Assembly (NCBI GenBank): GCA_002007465.1
Contig: LNAC01000688.1
Span: 588,448 to 652,447 of the forward strand
Direction of reading: 5' to 3'
Length of the DNA: 64,000 nt
From: Ailurus styani
Taxonomy: Eukaryota > Chordata > Mammalia > Carnivora > Ailuridae
Shown here: piece after piece, positions 35,571 to 46,559 of the stretch
Numbering within the stretch: position 1 is the stretch's first letter
How the letters are laid out: each line of letters starts with the position of its first letter
The notes under the pieces: generated by a model
What the model saw: the letters and a program-made list of their open reading frames with translations, nothing else
Told to the model about the DNA's origin: nothing
Databases searched by the model: none
Position numbers and translations under genes: made by a program

Positions 35571-35616
35571 TATTATTATTATTATTACTACTACTACTAC
35601 TGCTACTGCTACTACA
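35571..35616. repeat. Compound (TTA)n(CTA)n(CTG/CTA)n microsatellite
   Basis: Runs of tat/tta units change to cta and then mixed ctg-cta units before ending in caattataaa. Confidence 0.93.
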
Positions 35617-35794
35617 ATTATAAATTCGATTCTTTAGTAGAACCACATATAATGGACATATAGTCCTTATATTGATGTATTTTTGGTTAATTTCACAATT
35701 TTCTGTGGTTGTAAGAAGTCTATATCCAATATATTTATTTGTATATCTTAATATTCAAGACTCAGTACATTTGTGGAAAAGAAATAGATGCTTT

Positions 35795-36174
35795 CTCAAA
35801 AGAAATGAAATCTTGCTGTTTGCAATGATGTGGATGGAACTGGAGGGTATTCTGCTAAGTGAAATAAGTCAATCAGAGAAAGACAATTATCATATGATCT
35901 CTCTGATATGAAGAAGTTCAGGGGCAGGGCAGAGGTCGTGGGGAGAAGGGAGGGAAAAAATGAAACAAGATGAGATCAGGAAGGAGACAAACCATAAGAG
36001 ACTTAATCTTGGGAAACAAACTGAGGGTTACTGGGGGGTAGGAGGGTAGGTAGTGGCTAGGTTATGGACATTGGGGAGGATTTGTGCTATGGTGAGTGCT
36101 ATGAAATGTGTAAGCCTGATGACTCACAGACCTGTACACCTGGGGCAAATGATACATTATATGTAATTAAAAAA
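35795..36174 (+). mobile_element. 5'-truncated carnivore L1 (about 380 bp)
   Basis: Begins in the ORF2 end ('tgaaatcttgctgtttgcaa', 'gtggatggaactggagggta') and runs through the 3' UTR to poly(A). The 18-bp duplication at 35777-35794 and 36175-36192 (aaaagaaatagatgcttt / aaaagaagtagatgtttt) has two differences. Confidence 0.95.
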
Positions 36175-36192
36175 AAAAGAAGTAGATGTTTT

Positions 36193-36609
36193 GGCTTTTT
36201 ATAAAAAATAATAGAAATAACCAGTTCATTGTCTAATTAAAAGTGTATAGATTACCACTATAAATACTGGGCTTTAAAAAAATAGTTTTAGGGTTTTTAT
36301 GTTTGCTTGCTTGTTTGTTTTTGATAAGTGAAAGTTAGAATCCTCTTAAATCTTCCTTGGTTTCAGTGTTATCTAACTCAGAGTTTTTCTAAGGATAACA
36401 TTTGGAATTTCCTTGATGAGTTGAGGAAAGAAAGAATGAATGAAAGAAGGGAGGAAGGGAGGGAAGAGAGGAAACACCTGTAAAACTCTGTCAATGATAA
36501 TAAGTGTCTGAATTACAAAATAGGGTTTTATGTAGCTTTAAATTAACCCCAAAGCTCCAAGGCTATTGAATATAAAGAAAATTCACTGTGTGATTATGTG
36601 ATCACTAAA
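36193..36609. other. No gene; purine-rich patch at 36421-36475
   Basis: The patch is almost pure A/G (gaaagaa, ggaagg units). The rest is single-copy. Confidence 0.5.
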
Positions 36610-37010
36610 GTCTTTTCCTGCCTATATCACTCAGAGTTCAACCAAAAGACAGAATGAGAAGGAAATATATATTAAGAGAATTATTGCAATTGACTTACAC
36701 AATTGCAGATGATGGCTGTGCAGTTCCAAAATCCCTAGGCAGGCTCTAACTGCTATCTGACAGAATCTGAAGCTGTTGTCCACAGGTGGAATTTCTTCTT
36801 CAAAGAATCATCAGCTCCAAGGCCTTTCAGCTCTTTAAATCATGCCTACCCAGATTGTTTAGGATAATCTCCCTGATTTATCAACTGATTATGGACTTCA
36901 GTCACATCTATTACAGCAACACCTAAATCAGGATTTGACTAGAGACTATAGTCTAGTCAAGGTGACACATAAAACTGAGCATCACTCCACCTTATCTCAT
37001 TTTATGTCTA
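36610..37010. repeat. Probable ancient interspersed repeat, family not assigned
   Basis: It starts near 'tatcactcagagttcaacca' and ends 'agtcaaggtgacacataaaa'. That layout recalls the old mammalian repeat that opens 'ggttctccagagaaacagaa' and closes 'aagttgacacataaaattaa'. I recognise the pattern but cannot give the family safely. Confidence 0.4.
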
Positions 37011-37114
37011 TTTAGGATGAGAAAAAGAAATACCTTAACAATTTTAACCTTTGAAATTTCTATATCTCCATCTAACTTGTATCATTCTTATAACTGTTTT
37101 CTTTTATTATTTCT

Positions 37115-37545
37115 AATGCTCCTAACTGCTTTATTTATAATAGCCAAAAACTGGAAATAATCAAAACATGTGAATGGCTGAACAAAGAGTGGTACATCCA
37201 TACCATGGAGTACTACTCAGCAATAAGTAGGAAGGAACTGTTGTTAAACTTAACAACTTGGGTAGAACTTAAGGTTGTATGCTGAGTGAAAAAAGCCAAT
37301 GTCAGAATGTCATACACAACCTGATTCCAACTATACAACATTCTGGAAGTCACAAAAATTTTAGAAATAGAGGACAGACTAGTGGTTGCCAGGGTTTAGG
37401 AATGGTTGATAAGGGGGAGGAATGAATGACCACAAAGAGATAGAATAAGAAAAGTCTTTGTGATGATGGAAAACTTCTGTATCTTGATTCGGGTCGTGCT
37501 TACTACAAAATAACAGAAATACACATGGGAACTCTCTTTACCATA
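37115..37545 (+). mobile_element. L1M-type fragment, ORF2 end to 3' UTR
   Basis: Collinear old L1: 'atagccaaaaactggaaata', 'taccatggagtactactcag', 'gtatgctgagtgaaaaaagc', 'agtggttgccagggtttagg', 'tgatgatggaaaacttctgt'. No frame is open. Confidence 0.88.
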
Positions 37546-37773
37546 TTTCTAACTTCTCTGGATCAATAACTCTTTCAAAAGCAAAAGCCTAAAAGAAAGG
37601 AATGTATAAAGTGTGTACCTCACATTGAAGCTGGGAAGAACTTGCTAAGAAAGAAAAGAAATTGAAATTATAAATAGAAATGAAGACATTTTTGAAAATG
37701 TTTCCACTTTACAACTGTTTGAATGGCAGAAGTCTGTAAAAAAATCAAATAAAATGATAGAACTGGAAGCTGA

Positions 37774-37826
37774 CAGTTGATCCTTGGACAGTGTGGGGTT
37801 TAGGGGTGTCAAAAGAGGTCAACTAT
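37774..37826. mobile_element. Possible miniature Tigger2/MER2-type remnant
   Basis: Starts cagttgatccttggacag (compare the MER2 terminus cagttgacccttgaacaa) and 53 bp later reads aggtcaactat, the opposite terminus. If real it is almost only the two ends. Confidence 0.45.
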
Positions 37827-38139
37827 ATTTGCAATATGAGTAAACTGGTATAATATGAGTATAAGATTTTAAGTGCTGCTAATGAGCAAGGAAACCCAAG
37901 TAGATGGGATTGAGATGCTCAGATCGCTCTGAGAGAATGGTAACAATGATGATAATGATGACAACGACGATGACAATGGCAACAATTATTGATTTTTTTT
38001 AAATCAAAATGGAAAATTTGGTTTCAAAGTGGTTTTAAACATGATCTTGTGTTTTTATATGTGAGTAATGATGGACTTTGGTCTCTGAAACTAAGCTAGC
38101 ATCCAGATGGTTGTGTAGTCCTGTTGTCACTGGCACCCA
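37827..38139. other. No gene; (ATG)-rich patch near 37945-37985
   Basis: The patch is a decayed (gatgac/aat)n trinucleotide tract. Otherwise single-copy. Confidence 0.5.
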
Positions 38140-38595
38140 TGTTGATATAACAGCACTCTAACCAGTCCTAAGGGCTGACTTACTTCAAGCTTATGCACTC
38201 CTTGTTTGCTAACTCTTGCTAAGTCCCTTGGTCTGTAGCAGAACTAATTTACCCTCCCAGAGATTTGCAGATCTGACTGCATTTGAAAACAGCAGCTACT
38301 GATGCCAGCAAGTCTGTTGAGGATCATGTCTGCCCACGACTACCTACCTGTGCTCTTGCTTCTCCTGTACACATAGCCCCTCCCTTTTCCCATGGCTTCC
38401 CTGAGAAGACCCTCCAGCTTCACCTGCACTGGGAAGATGTCTTTGGAGTGTTAGTCTATGATCTCCCCAGGTTGCTAGCTTCCCGAATAAAACAACCTTT
38501 CCTTTCCCACCATCACTTTCTTCAGTACTGATTTTCAAGCTGATTTTCAGCTGAACCTGAGTTCAGAACCAGTTCTCTGTCCAGTAACAATGACA
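38140..38595 (+). mobile_element. Probable solitary LTR of a class I endogenous retrovirus
   Basis: The 3' part resembles an LTR R/U5: 'gttgctagcttcccgaataa' carries an AATAAA polyadenylation signal at 38486, followed by 'cctttcctttcccacc' and an ending rich in 'ctgagttcagaa'. The upstream 'cccctcccttttcccatgg' is promoter-like. No gag, pol or env sequence lies next to it. Exact ends and target duplication are not identified, so this rests on general LTR appearance. Confidence 0.5.
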
Positions 38596-38929
38596 AAGTG
38601 GGTGCTGAAGAGCCTGGAGCCATGGGGGACTGCTGATGGAAGGGACATGGAAGATGCCTGGGCTAGGTGGGTGTGGGCAGAAATCTAGGACATGGTGCAC
38701 TTCTAGGCCTTCCTCTTCTTTGTTTTCTGGAGCAGAAACTGTGGGATACCATAAGCTTAAGGAATATTAGGCTAGAGATTTTGGTGAATTGCTAGAAGCC
38801 AAGTGTTGGAGAGTGTGGAGCTCCCAGGGCCACAGTCATAGGGGGAAATCACTTTTCCTCCAGGAAGCTCACCAAAATCTCACATGGAGGATATAGGTGT
38901 AAAACCTGGAAAATCTTCCCTACCTCATG
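38596..38929. other. No gene; single-copy G-rich sequence
   Basis: Nothing recognised. Confidence 0.5.
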
Positions 38930-39255
38930 ATATTCCTGTTAGAGGGAGGGCAATAATCTCATCTTAATTTTTTTTAAGATTTTTATTTATTTATTTGACA
39001 CAGAGAGAGATCACAAGTAGACTGAGAGGCAGGCAGAGAGAGAGGAGGAGGAAGCAGGCTCCCTGCTGAGCAGAGAGCCCGATGCGGGCCTCGATCCCAG
39101 GACCTTGAGATCATGACCTGAGCCGAAGGCAGAGGCTTTAACCCACTGAGCCACCCAGGTGCCCTCATCTTAATTTTTGTATCTTTTTTTTCCCCTAGCA
39201 TTGAACTTGGTGCATAAAGAGCTTCAGTAAACATCTGTAGAACTGGAATGTTAAT
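38930..39255 (+). mobile_element. L2 3'-end remnant interrupted by a SINE
   Basis: Left part 'agggagggcaataatctc' and right part 'cccctagcattgaacttggt', 'aagagcttcagtaaacatct' match the L2 ending 'gagggcagggac...tgtatccccagcgcctagcacagtgcctgg...ctcaataaat' when the SINE at 38973-39163 is removed. Confidence 0.5.
38973..39163 (-). mobile_element. Can-SINE, mustelid type
   Basis: Antisense SINE. The exact 15-bp target-site duplication ctcatcttaattttt lies at 38958-38972 and 39164-39178. Confidence 0.97.
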
Positions 39256-39994
39256 ATCCATCCACAATTTCAAGAGAGGTTAATGTTTACCTTTTATATC
39301 TTTTACCAGTGCCTGACATGGTGACAGCATGTTGAAGGCACACAGCAGTTACCTAATAGCTCAGCTAGAATACTCTATATTTTCATAGATTTATCCCAAC
39401 TAATAAGCCCTTTCATCTCTTGCAATTGTTTCTGCATATATCCTGCTGATTCAAATTGCACCTTCATAGATGAACTTCAATCCTATACAATGTTTATACC
39501 CGTTACAAGGTGCTTCCCCTTAGGAGAGATAATTTTTGATCCTGGAGTCTTTTACCTCCTTCTTTAAGAAAGGACTGGATAAAGAGCACAAAAACTGCTG
39601 AGGACTGATAAGTAGTTAAGATAAATGCCAAATTTGAAAATCTTTAGCATTAAGGTGGATTGGGAGGTAAAAGTAATCACATTTACTGAGCACTTCAGAA
39701 TCTCAGGCTTTGAAATGTGACCCAAATGGCTTCTAGGACCCCTTGCCCTTGGATTTGTAAGTGTAATTGACTTATACTCTGGCAAACCCCTTAGTCCCAC
39801 TTCTCTAGGTTTCTACAAAGTTCCAAGATCATGTGCCCATATCTCATCTCAGGAGTTTACTTCCTTTGTGTGTCTGGGAACCCTAATCTTACTGTATTCT
39901 GGTGCATGTAATCAGAGCATAATTTGAGTGGAAACTTGGAGCCGTGCTAGTTCGACAACTTTGGTTTACTTGCTGTGTCAACAAGCAAGACTTG
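39256..39994. other. No gene; single-copy sequence
   Basis: Nothing recognised. A 78-codon minus frame at 39564-39800 has no domain. Confidence 0.5.
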
Positions 39995-40170
39995 CAGAAG
40001 ACCCACATTTAAATCTAGACTTTGAAACTTACTCTGTAACTCTCTTAGTCTCTATGAACCTCAATTTCATCATCTTCAAAACAGATTAATGACTGTTTCA
40101 ATCACTATGCAGGAGTTATAGAGGTCAAATGAAATAATACATTATATAATTTTACAAAGATACATAATTG
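39995..40170 (-). mobile_element. MIR, antisense
   Basis: Antisense MIR order: 'catttaaatctagactttga', 'cttactctgtaactctctta', 'atgaacctcaatttcatcat', 'ttatagaggtcaaatgaaat'. Confidence 0.82.
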
Positions 40171-41684
40171 GGAGTTAAGGTGACTTTTTTCCAGATCATG
40201 TCAACCAGCTTTCCTCCTCTTTGAGGTTCTCAATCAAAAAAAGCATAGAAAGTTGAAACAATAACAGAACAAGAAACCAAAACAAATGCAACCTAAAGCT
40301 TTATTTATAGCTGAGAAGTGACCCCTTTAAAAGTTCTGGTAAAAGTTGTCCTGAAGGGTAGGAGAACTAAGGGAAAGATGAGTACTTGCTGTTTCCTCCA
40401 TATCCATACCCTCTCAATTTCAGGATAAAACAACACAATGAATGAATGAATGAACGAATGAATGAATGAATGAGATACAGCAGGTGCCAGGAGGAACCCT
40501 GAGCTGATCACTGAGTGACATACAAGAGGGGAGGATGGCCTGCTGTCCAGAGGAACCAGGCCTGTGCAGATTACTACCCTGTAAGTAGGAATTGCAGGGG
40601 CTAATTAACACATGAAGACAAGCAGCAGGAGCACAGAAACCTCAGCCTGGGACCCTGTCCTTAGAAGAGTCAAGGAGTTGCTCACATCACAAATATGGCC
40701 TATAGGATATAAATGTATTTTTTTTCTCAGTGAGGCAGTCTTCTTGTGGACTGGGAAGGATAGAAATAAAAGGACCTCTCCCCATACTCTTTGAAACAAG
40801 GAGAATGCATAGAACCTCCCCCCACTTAAGGTAACCTAAATAGGAGGCAATTCAATTTGAAAGAACACCACCAAGTTGATTCATATAATAAAAAGATTTT
40901 AGGTTTGATTTGACGTTCAGTTTAGTCTAGGGGCTCAAATAATGTAGCTAAGATTTCATTCCTCTGCAACTTTACTTTTATCCTTCTAAAACATTTTTCC
41001 AACTTTATGGAGGTGTAATTGACATACAATATTCTTTACATTTCTGCATTTTTTGGCTTTGTCTTCTTCTGCTTTGCCTTCTTCATTCTTGGGCTCCATG
41101 TCTTGGGTTTAGGTAACTGTGGATTCACATCTTCCTTCCTATTTTATGTACAGATAAAAAGAGAGAGTGATTCTTCTCAGCAAGACTCGTACAGATCTGA
41201 GTATTTACTCTGACAGAGATCACCTAGGGTTGCATGCCTAGCCCTAAACCAATCATTACTGAAGCCTTTTTAAAAAACAAAGTTGAATGATTATTTCCAG
41301 AAGAAAAGTTAAATAAATAGTGGATATCCTGAAACATTTATTTTACCACACATCCAGAGCAGAATTTCATTCCAAAGGGCATATTTCTATGTTCGGAACA
41401 CCCAAAGGCAAAATTAAGCAGATCATTGCATTTGTGGGAATAAAAACCACTAGATTAACATGAAAACATAATGTACATATAGAATGGGAAGAGAGCCTTC
41501 TGTTGTGGGAAGAGTTTCTGAAGGAAGTGTCTCTTTCCTCTTCCAACCTGCCTTTTTGGTGGGAGCAATTGCTACATTCCCCATGTATTTCCTTTTTCTT
41601 CACTCTTACATAGTTTAGTAAATTAATTGATTAAAATGTACACACAAATATAATAAAAATACATTTTACAAATCTTTAGATTAT
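40171..41684. other. No gene; (GAAT)n microsatellite and a trace of antisense L1
   Basis: Mostly single-copy. The microsatellite is at 40437-40472. 40986-41035 ('aactttatggaggtgtaatt') resembles the antisense L1M 3' end but is too short to be sure. Frames of 60-80 codons are without domains. Confidence 0.45.
40437..40472. repeat. (GAAT)n microsatellite
   Basis: About eight gaat units with one c substitution. It gives serine/isoleucine/histidine repeats in minus-strand frames that are not genes. Confidence 0.95.
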
Positions 41685-41946
41685 TATTTTAATTACATTT
41701 TTATTTTTTATTTAAAAATAATTTTTAATATATAACATATTATTGGTTTCAGAGGTGGAGGTCAGTGATTCATCAGTCTTATATAATGCCCAGTGCTCAT
41801 TGCATCATGGGCCTTCCTTAATGTCCATCACCCAGTTACCCATTCTTCATCCCTGTCTCCTCCAGCAAACTTTAGTTTGTCTTCTATGATTAATAGTCTC
41901 ATGGTTTCTCTCCCTCTCTGATTTTGTCTTTTTTTTCTCTCTCTCT

Positions 41947-42157
41947 TCTCCTATGGTCCTCTGTTTTGTTTTTTAAATTCCACATATGTGTGAGATCATA
42001 TGATAATTGTCTTTCTCTGATTAACTTATTTCGCTTAGCTTAATACCTTCTNTCTCCTATGGTCCTCTGTTTTGTTTTTTAAATTCCACATATGCGTGAG
42101 ATCATATGATAATTGTCTTTCTCTGATTAACTTATTTCGCTTAGCTTAATACCTTCT
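41947..42157. repeat. 105-bp tandem duplicate around a single N (probable assembly artefact)
   Basis: 41947-42051 and 42053-42157 are identical except t/c at 41989/42095, with an N at 42052. The L1 reads collinearly if one copy is removed. Confidence 0.88.
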
Positions 42158-42254
42158 AGTTCCATTCATATCATTGCAAATGGCAAGATTTCATTTTTTG
42201 ATGGCTAAGTAGTATTCTATTGTGTGTGTGTATCACATCTTCTCGCATCTTCTT

Positions 42255-42444
42255 TTATTTTTAAGATTTTTTATTTATTTACTTGACAGAGAGAGAGATC
42301 ACAAGTAATCAGAGAGGCAGGCAGAGAGGGGAAAGCAGGCTCTTCGCTGAGCAGAGAGCCTGATGCGGGGCTCGATTCCAGGACCCTGAGATCATGACCT
42401 GAGCTGAAGGCAGAGGCTTAATCCACTGAGCCACCCAGGCGCCC
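42255..42444 (-). mobile_element. Can-SINE, mustelid type, in L1
   Basis: Antisense SINE. Duplication cttctcgcatcttctt at 42239-42254 and cttctcacatattctt at 42445-42460 (14 of 16 match). Confidence 0.96.
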
Positions 42445-42635
42445 CTTCTCACATATTCTTTAACCATTCATCTGTCGGTGGACATCTGGGCTCTTTCCAT
42501 AGTGTGGTATTGTGGACATTGTTGCTATAAACATTGAGGTGCCTGTACCCTTTCAGATCATTATGTTTGTATTTTTGAGGTAAATACCTAGCAGTGCAAT
42601 CACTGGGTTGTAGGGTAGCTCTATTTTCAACTTTT

Positions 42636-42828
42636 TTTTTAAGATTTTATTTATTTATTTGACACAGAGAGAGAGATTACAAGTAGGCAGAGAGGCAGGC
42701 AGAGAGAGGAGGAAGCAGGCTCCCTGCGGAGCAGAGAGCCCAATGCAGGCCTCGATCCCANCCAGGACCCTGAGATCATGACCTGAGCTGAAGGCAGAGG
42801 CTTTAACCCACTGAGCCACCCAGGCGCC
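42636..42828 (-). mobile_element. Can-SINE, mustelid type, in L1
   Basis: Antisense SINE with exact 15-bp target duplication ctattttcaactttt at 42621-42635 and 42829-42843. An N at 42761 lies between two copies of 'cca', a small version of the other N-flanked duplications. Confidence 0.97.
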
Positions 42829-44590
42829 CTATTTTCAACTTTTTGAGGAACCTTCATACTGTTTTCCAGCATGGCTGCACCAGCTTGCATTCCCACCAAC
42901 AGGTTAGGAGGGTTCCCCTTTTTCTGCATTCTTATCAACATCTGTCATTTCCTGACTGGTTAATTTTAGCCATTCGGACTAGTGTGAGGTGGTATCTCAC
43001 TGTGGTTTTGATTTGTACTTCCCTGATGCTGAGTAATATTGAGCATTTTTTCATGTGTCTGTTGGCCATTTGGATGTCTTCTTTGGAGAAATGTCTGTTA
43101 TGTCTTCTGCCCATTTATTGACTGGATTATTTGTTATTTGGGTGTCGAGTTTGATAAGTTCTTTATCGATATTAGATACTAGCCCTTTATCTGATATATT
43201 CATTTGCAAATATCTTCTCCCATTCTATCAGTTGTCTTTCCATTTTGTTAACAGTTTCCTTTGCTGTGCAGAATCTTTTTATTTTGATAATGTCCCAATA
43301 GTTCATTTTTGCCTTTGTTTCCCTTGCTTTAAAGAGGCGTCTAAGCAAGAAGTTTCTTCAGGTGAGATCACAGAGGTTTCTACCTGTGTTCTCCTCTAGG
43401 ATTTTGATGGATTCCTGTCTCACATTTAGGTCTTTCATCTATTTTGAGTCAATTTTTGTGTATGGTGTAAGGAAATGGTCTGGTTTCATTCTTTTGCATG
43501 GGGCTGTCCAATTTTCCCAATACCATTTGTTAGAGACTATCTTTTTTCCATTGGATATTCTTTCCTGCCTTGTTGAAAATTAGTTGACCATAGAGTTGAG
43601 GGTCCATTTCTGGGTTCTCTATTCTGCTCCATTGATCTATGTGTCTGTTTTTTTGACAGTACCATGCTGTCTTGATGATTACAGTTTTGTAATAGAGCTC
43701 GATGTCTGGAATTGTGATGCTGACAGCTTTGGTTTTCTTTTTCAACATTCCTTTGGCTAATCTGGTCTTTTCTGGTTCCATACAAATCATTTTATAAAAT
43801 ATTTTAATTAATTAAAATTAAAATTATTTTGCACCATCTGTAAATTTTATTTTAATTCCTGTAAGAGTAATTTACAGTGTTAATTAATTAATTAATTATT
43901 CAGAAATATAGAAAAATACAGGCTTATGAAATATTAAAATTTTACAATCAATATTTTATAATATTTATAAAATATTAAATGTATATGTTTATGTATGGGA
44001 CTACTTATGTTGGTAAAATCTAATGTAACTTCTTAACTACTATAACACTGTATAATACAGCTTCTGCTAGAACACATTTAATGAGAAGGAGATCACTATT
44101 TTGCAAAGCTGCCTGTCCCCTTTCTAGGTAGCTCAGGTTATTAAAAGTTACATGATACAATGATTAAATACCTTTGTACAAAGTTTAACCCCCTCCTCCC
44201 ATAATAGTCTTTCAGATATCTGAAAGAAGTGCCCTTGGGGCAATTTGGAAAACTGACTTCGTCCACATCTTTCCAGTGTTTATGCTCCCAGGAGTAATCA
44301 TAGAAGGAGAGTAAATAATCCCAGCAAGAACTCGAAAAACAAAAGGTTACTTTTACAGTCAAAGGGTTGATTGAAATCACGCATGGTGCCAGGCTAGGCA
44401 GCAGCAGCGGTTGAAGAAAGTCAGCAAAGCTGCTGCTGTGGGATCTTTGGGAATACTGAAGTCAGCGGCCTTCTGAGGGAGGGTAAGAGCACTCTCTGAA
44501 CTCAGAGAATGTACAGCAAAAGCACCCCTGCTTCTCCAAATTGCTCTGTTTTGTTAATCAAACCTTGTTTTTTTCCTCCTTTTATTTCTT

Positions 44591-44616
44591 TAGTAGTAGT
44601 AGTAGTAGTAGTAGTC
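44591..44616. repeat. (TAG)n microsatellite
   Basis: Eight to nine tag units followed by tcactagtcac. Confidence 0.95.
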
Positions 44617-44810
44617 ACTAGTCACATTTTCCTACAGATAGTTTACTAATATGCAAATGCTTCTGGTCTCTTTTTCACACTATTTCAATTGAAAGTAGAC
44701 AATTTTCTACTTTTATCTCATCTAAACGGTAGGCATTTATCCTTTCCATGATGGGGAAAGTCTATGGATTAATTTAAGGTAGTTTGTATTTGCTTATAAG
44801 ATATAGATAG

Positions 44811-44842
44811 TTTTTTGTTTTGTTTTGTTTTGTTTTGTTTTG
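44811..44842. repeat. (TTTTG)n microsatellite
   Basis: Six ttttg units. It resembles the expanded tail of an antisense retroposon, but no element body is recognisable beside it. Confidence 0.93.
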
Positions 44843-45089
44843 AAGTGGCTGGCAATGCTTGTCTTTTTTATACCACTAGAAATGAAGGTTGTTGCTCTTT
44901 GTTCTGAAGTTCCAGGATTGGACCCCAATTCATTAGGACAGTATCGCACTGTAAATAAATTATGAATGTGAAAGAGCCCTTTCTCCAATCCTGACTTTGT
45001 AGAAAACGGTTAAGATGGTCCAGTATTATTTTATGAAGATTCTGCAGGAGCTAACGTTTCTCACACAAGTGTCTTACATCAAAATATTA

Positions 45090-45355
45090 ACCCCAGTTTA
45101 CCCATGACCACACTGAACCTCACAACAACTTAACAGCAGAAGTGTAATTATTGCCATTTCATAGGTTAGAAACTTAGACATAAACAATGAATCTTGGATC
45201 ACTGAAAAAATAAAGTAAAAAAAAATAATGTAACTAAAAAAAAACTTAGACATTTAAACAGTAAGTGATTGCCTAAGGTTACATATAGCTAAGAAACATG
45301 ACTCAGAAAAGTTCAGAATGTCAGCCCTATGAACTGGAAGTCTGCACTACGGTAT
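45090..45355 (+). mobile_element. MIR split by a 60-bp micro-L1
   Basis: Left half 'cacaacaacttaacagcaga', 'ttgccatttcataggttaga' and right half 'agtgattgcctaaggttaca', 'atgtcagccctatgaactgg' join into one MIR when 45182-45253 is removed. Confidence 0.78.
45182..45241 (+). mobile_element. 60-bp micro-insertion: extreme 5'-truncated L1 tail
   Basis: The text 'acaatgaatcttggatcact' followed by A-rich sequence resembles the last bases of a carnivore L1 3' end. It is flanked by an exact 12-bp duplication aaacttagacat at 45170-45181 and 45242-45253, the hallmark of target-primed reverse transcription. Confidence 0.75.
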
Positions 45356-45479
45356 CAGTTTGTGTCTCATTAATGATAAGAATCAGATCTCCCTGTGAAA
45401 TCAGGCAGGTAGCTGCGGTGTATGTGTGTGGAAAGGACAAGGTAGTATGTGGAGGGAGAAGGGGTGTATGTGGAGGAAG

Positions 45480-45690
45480 AGGTGAGACCATGTGTGGAAG
45501 ACCTACTATGTGCCAGCCCTTTGTTCATGTGCTATCTTTAAGAGACTGAGTCCTTGGAGGGAAGCATAACCACATTCATTTATGAAAATAGGGAACTGGA
45601 CCCCTAGAGCATAAATGTTTTGTCCAGTTTTACAGAACCACTACAAATATTGAAGGAAGGAACTGGGATTTGGATGGAAGTATTTCTTCC
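45480..45690 (+). mobile_element. MIR-like fragment
   Basis: Contains 'ctactatgtgccagcccttt', 'aaatagggaactggacccct' and 'aggaactgggatttggatgg', in MIR order. Confidence 0.6.
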
Positions 45691-45904
45691 ACCAAAAGGA
45701 AATGTTAGGAATGATGAGTGAGTGCATGAGAAAACATTTCAACCCAGGATCAGTCCTCATATCACATGAACAAATCCCATCCATCAAAACCTCTAGCTCC
45801 TCTTTATTTCAGGCTGAAATAATTACCATCTATTCTCCTAGCAAGCCTATTAAAATTAAAATGCCTTTTGCTTCAACAATTTTGCAATCACTTTTGATTG
45901 ATTG

Positions 45905-46130
45905 AATGATTTATTGATTTATTCATTCATCAAACATGTAGCCTTATAAGCTATGTACCTGACATAGAGATAAATAAAGTAGAAAAAGTCTTGTTCACAA
46001 GGAAGCCCTTGTCTCATCAGGAGCAGAATGTATTAAAATAGCTACAAAGCAATGGAATAAAGTAATCTGGAGGAGAGCAGAGGATGTGAGTCAATGAATA
46101 GGTCAACAAAAGCTTCATAAAAAATGTGAG
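45905..46130 (+). repeat. Possible ancient interspersed repeat
   Basis: The stretch 'tatgtacctgacatagagat' and 'tcttgttcacaaggaagccc' follow the motif 'gtgccaggcactg..gtccctgccctcatgg' preceded by 'tttattcattcatcaaacat'. Family not assigned. Confidence 0.45.
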
Positions 46131-46239
46131 AACATAGTCCTATGGAATGATTTTTACAAAGATTTAAAGAGTCAATTGATCAACAATATTATCTAGTACA
46201 TGTAAGAAACTATAAGTTGATAAAGATACAAAAATATGT

Positions 46240-46450
46240 ATGAGTGACTTCATTTACTGAACCCCTACTCCATACCAGGATATTTATGTGTATTTATTTT
46301 TCATCTAATATCAAATTTAGAAACAAGTGAGATTAAGCTAAGACTTTGAAATACAATAATTTACATAGAATCATAAAATAATAAGTTTGGGGTTCTAATT
46401 TACTTCTTCTAGGCACTAAGACCATGATCTTTTTACTTTCCCATACTGCC
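46240..46450 (+). mobile_element. MIR-like fragment
   Basis: Contains 'ttcatttactgaacccctac', 'tccataccaggatatttatg', 'tgagattaagctaagacttt' and 'actaagaccatgatctttt' in MIR order, heavily decayed. Confidence 0.6.
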
Positions 46451-46559
46451 TTCCATAAAGTCACTAAATTCAAAGGATTTACACACCAGTTGGAAAGATA
46501 AGACTTACAGACAAAGAAACAGTGGTAATGACATTAGACAGTAAATCAAAATAAATGAT

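Larger units (their letters stand above)
41696..43799 (-). mobile_element. Antisense L1, about 2.1 kb, ORF2 3' half plus 3' UTR, with two SINEs
   Basis: The right-hand part is antisense ORF2. An 86-codon frame at 43530-43790 (minus) keeps recognisable L1 ORF2 C-terminal-half residues ([37 protein letters not shown]). The left-hand part is the 3' UTR. The candidate 11-bp target duplication tattttaatta at 41685-41695 and 43800-43810 brackets it. Two SINEs and an N-flanked false duplication (41947-42157) interrupt the element. ORF2 is broken throughout. Confidence 0.92.
43811..45089. other. AT-rich single-copy sequence; no gene
   Basis: 43850-44000 is very AT-rich, with taat runs. No frame with a domain. 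Two microsatellites are listed separately. Confidence 0.5.
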
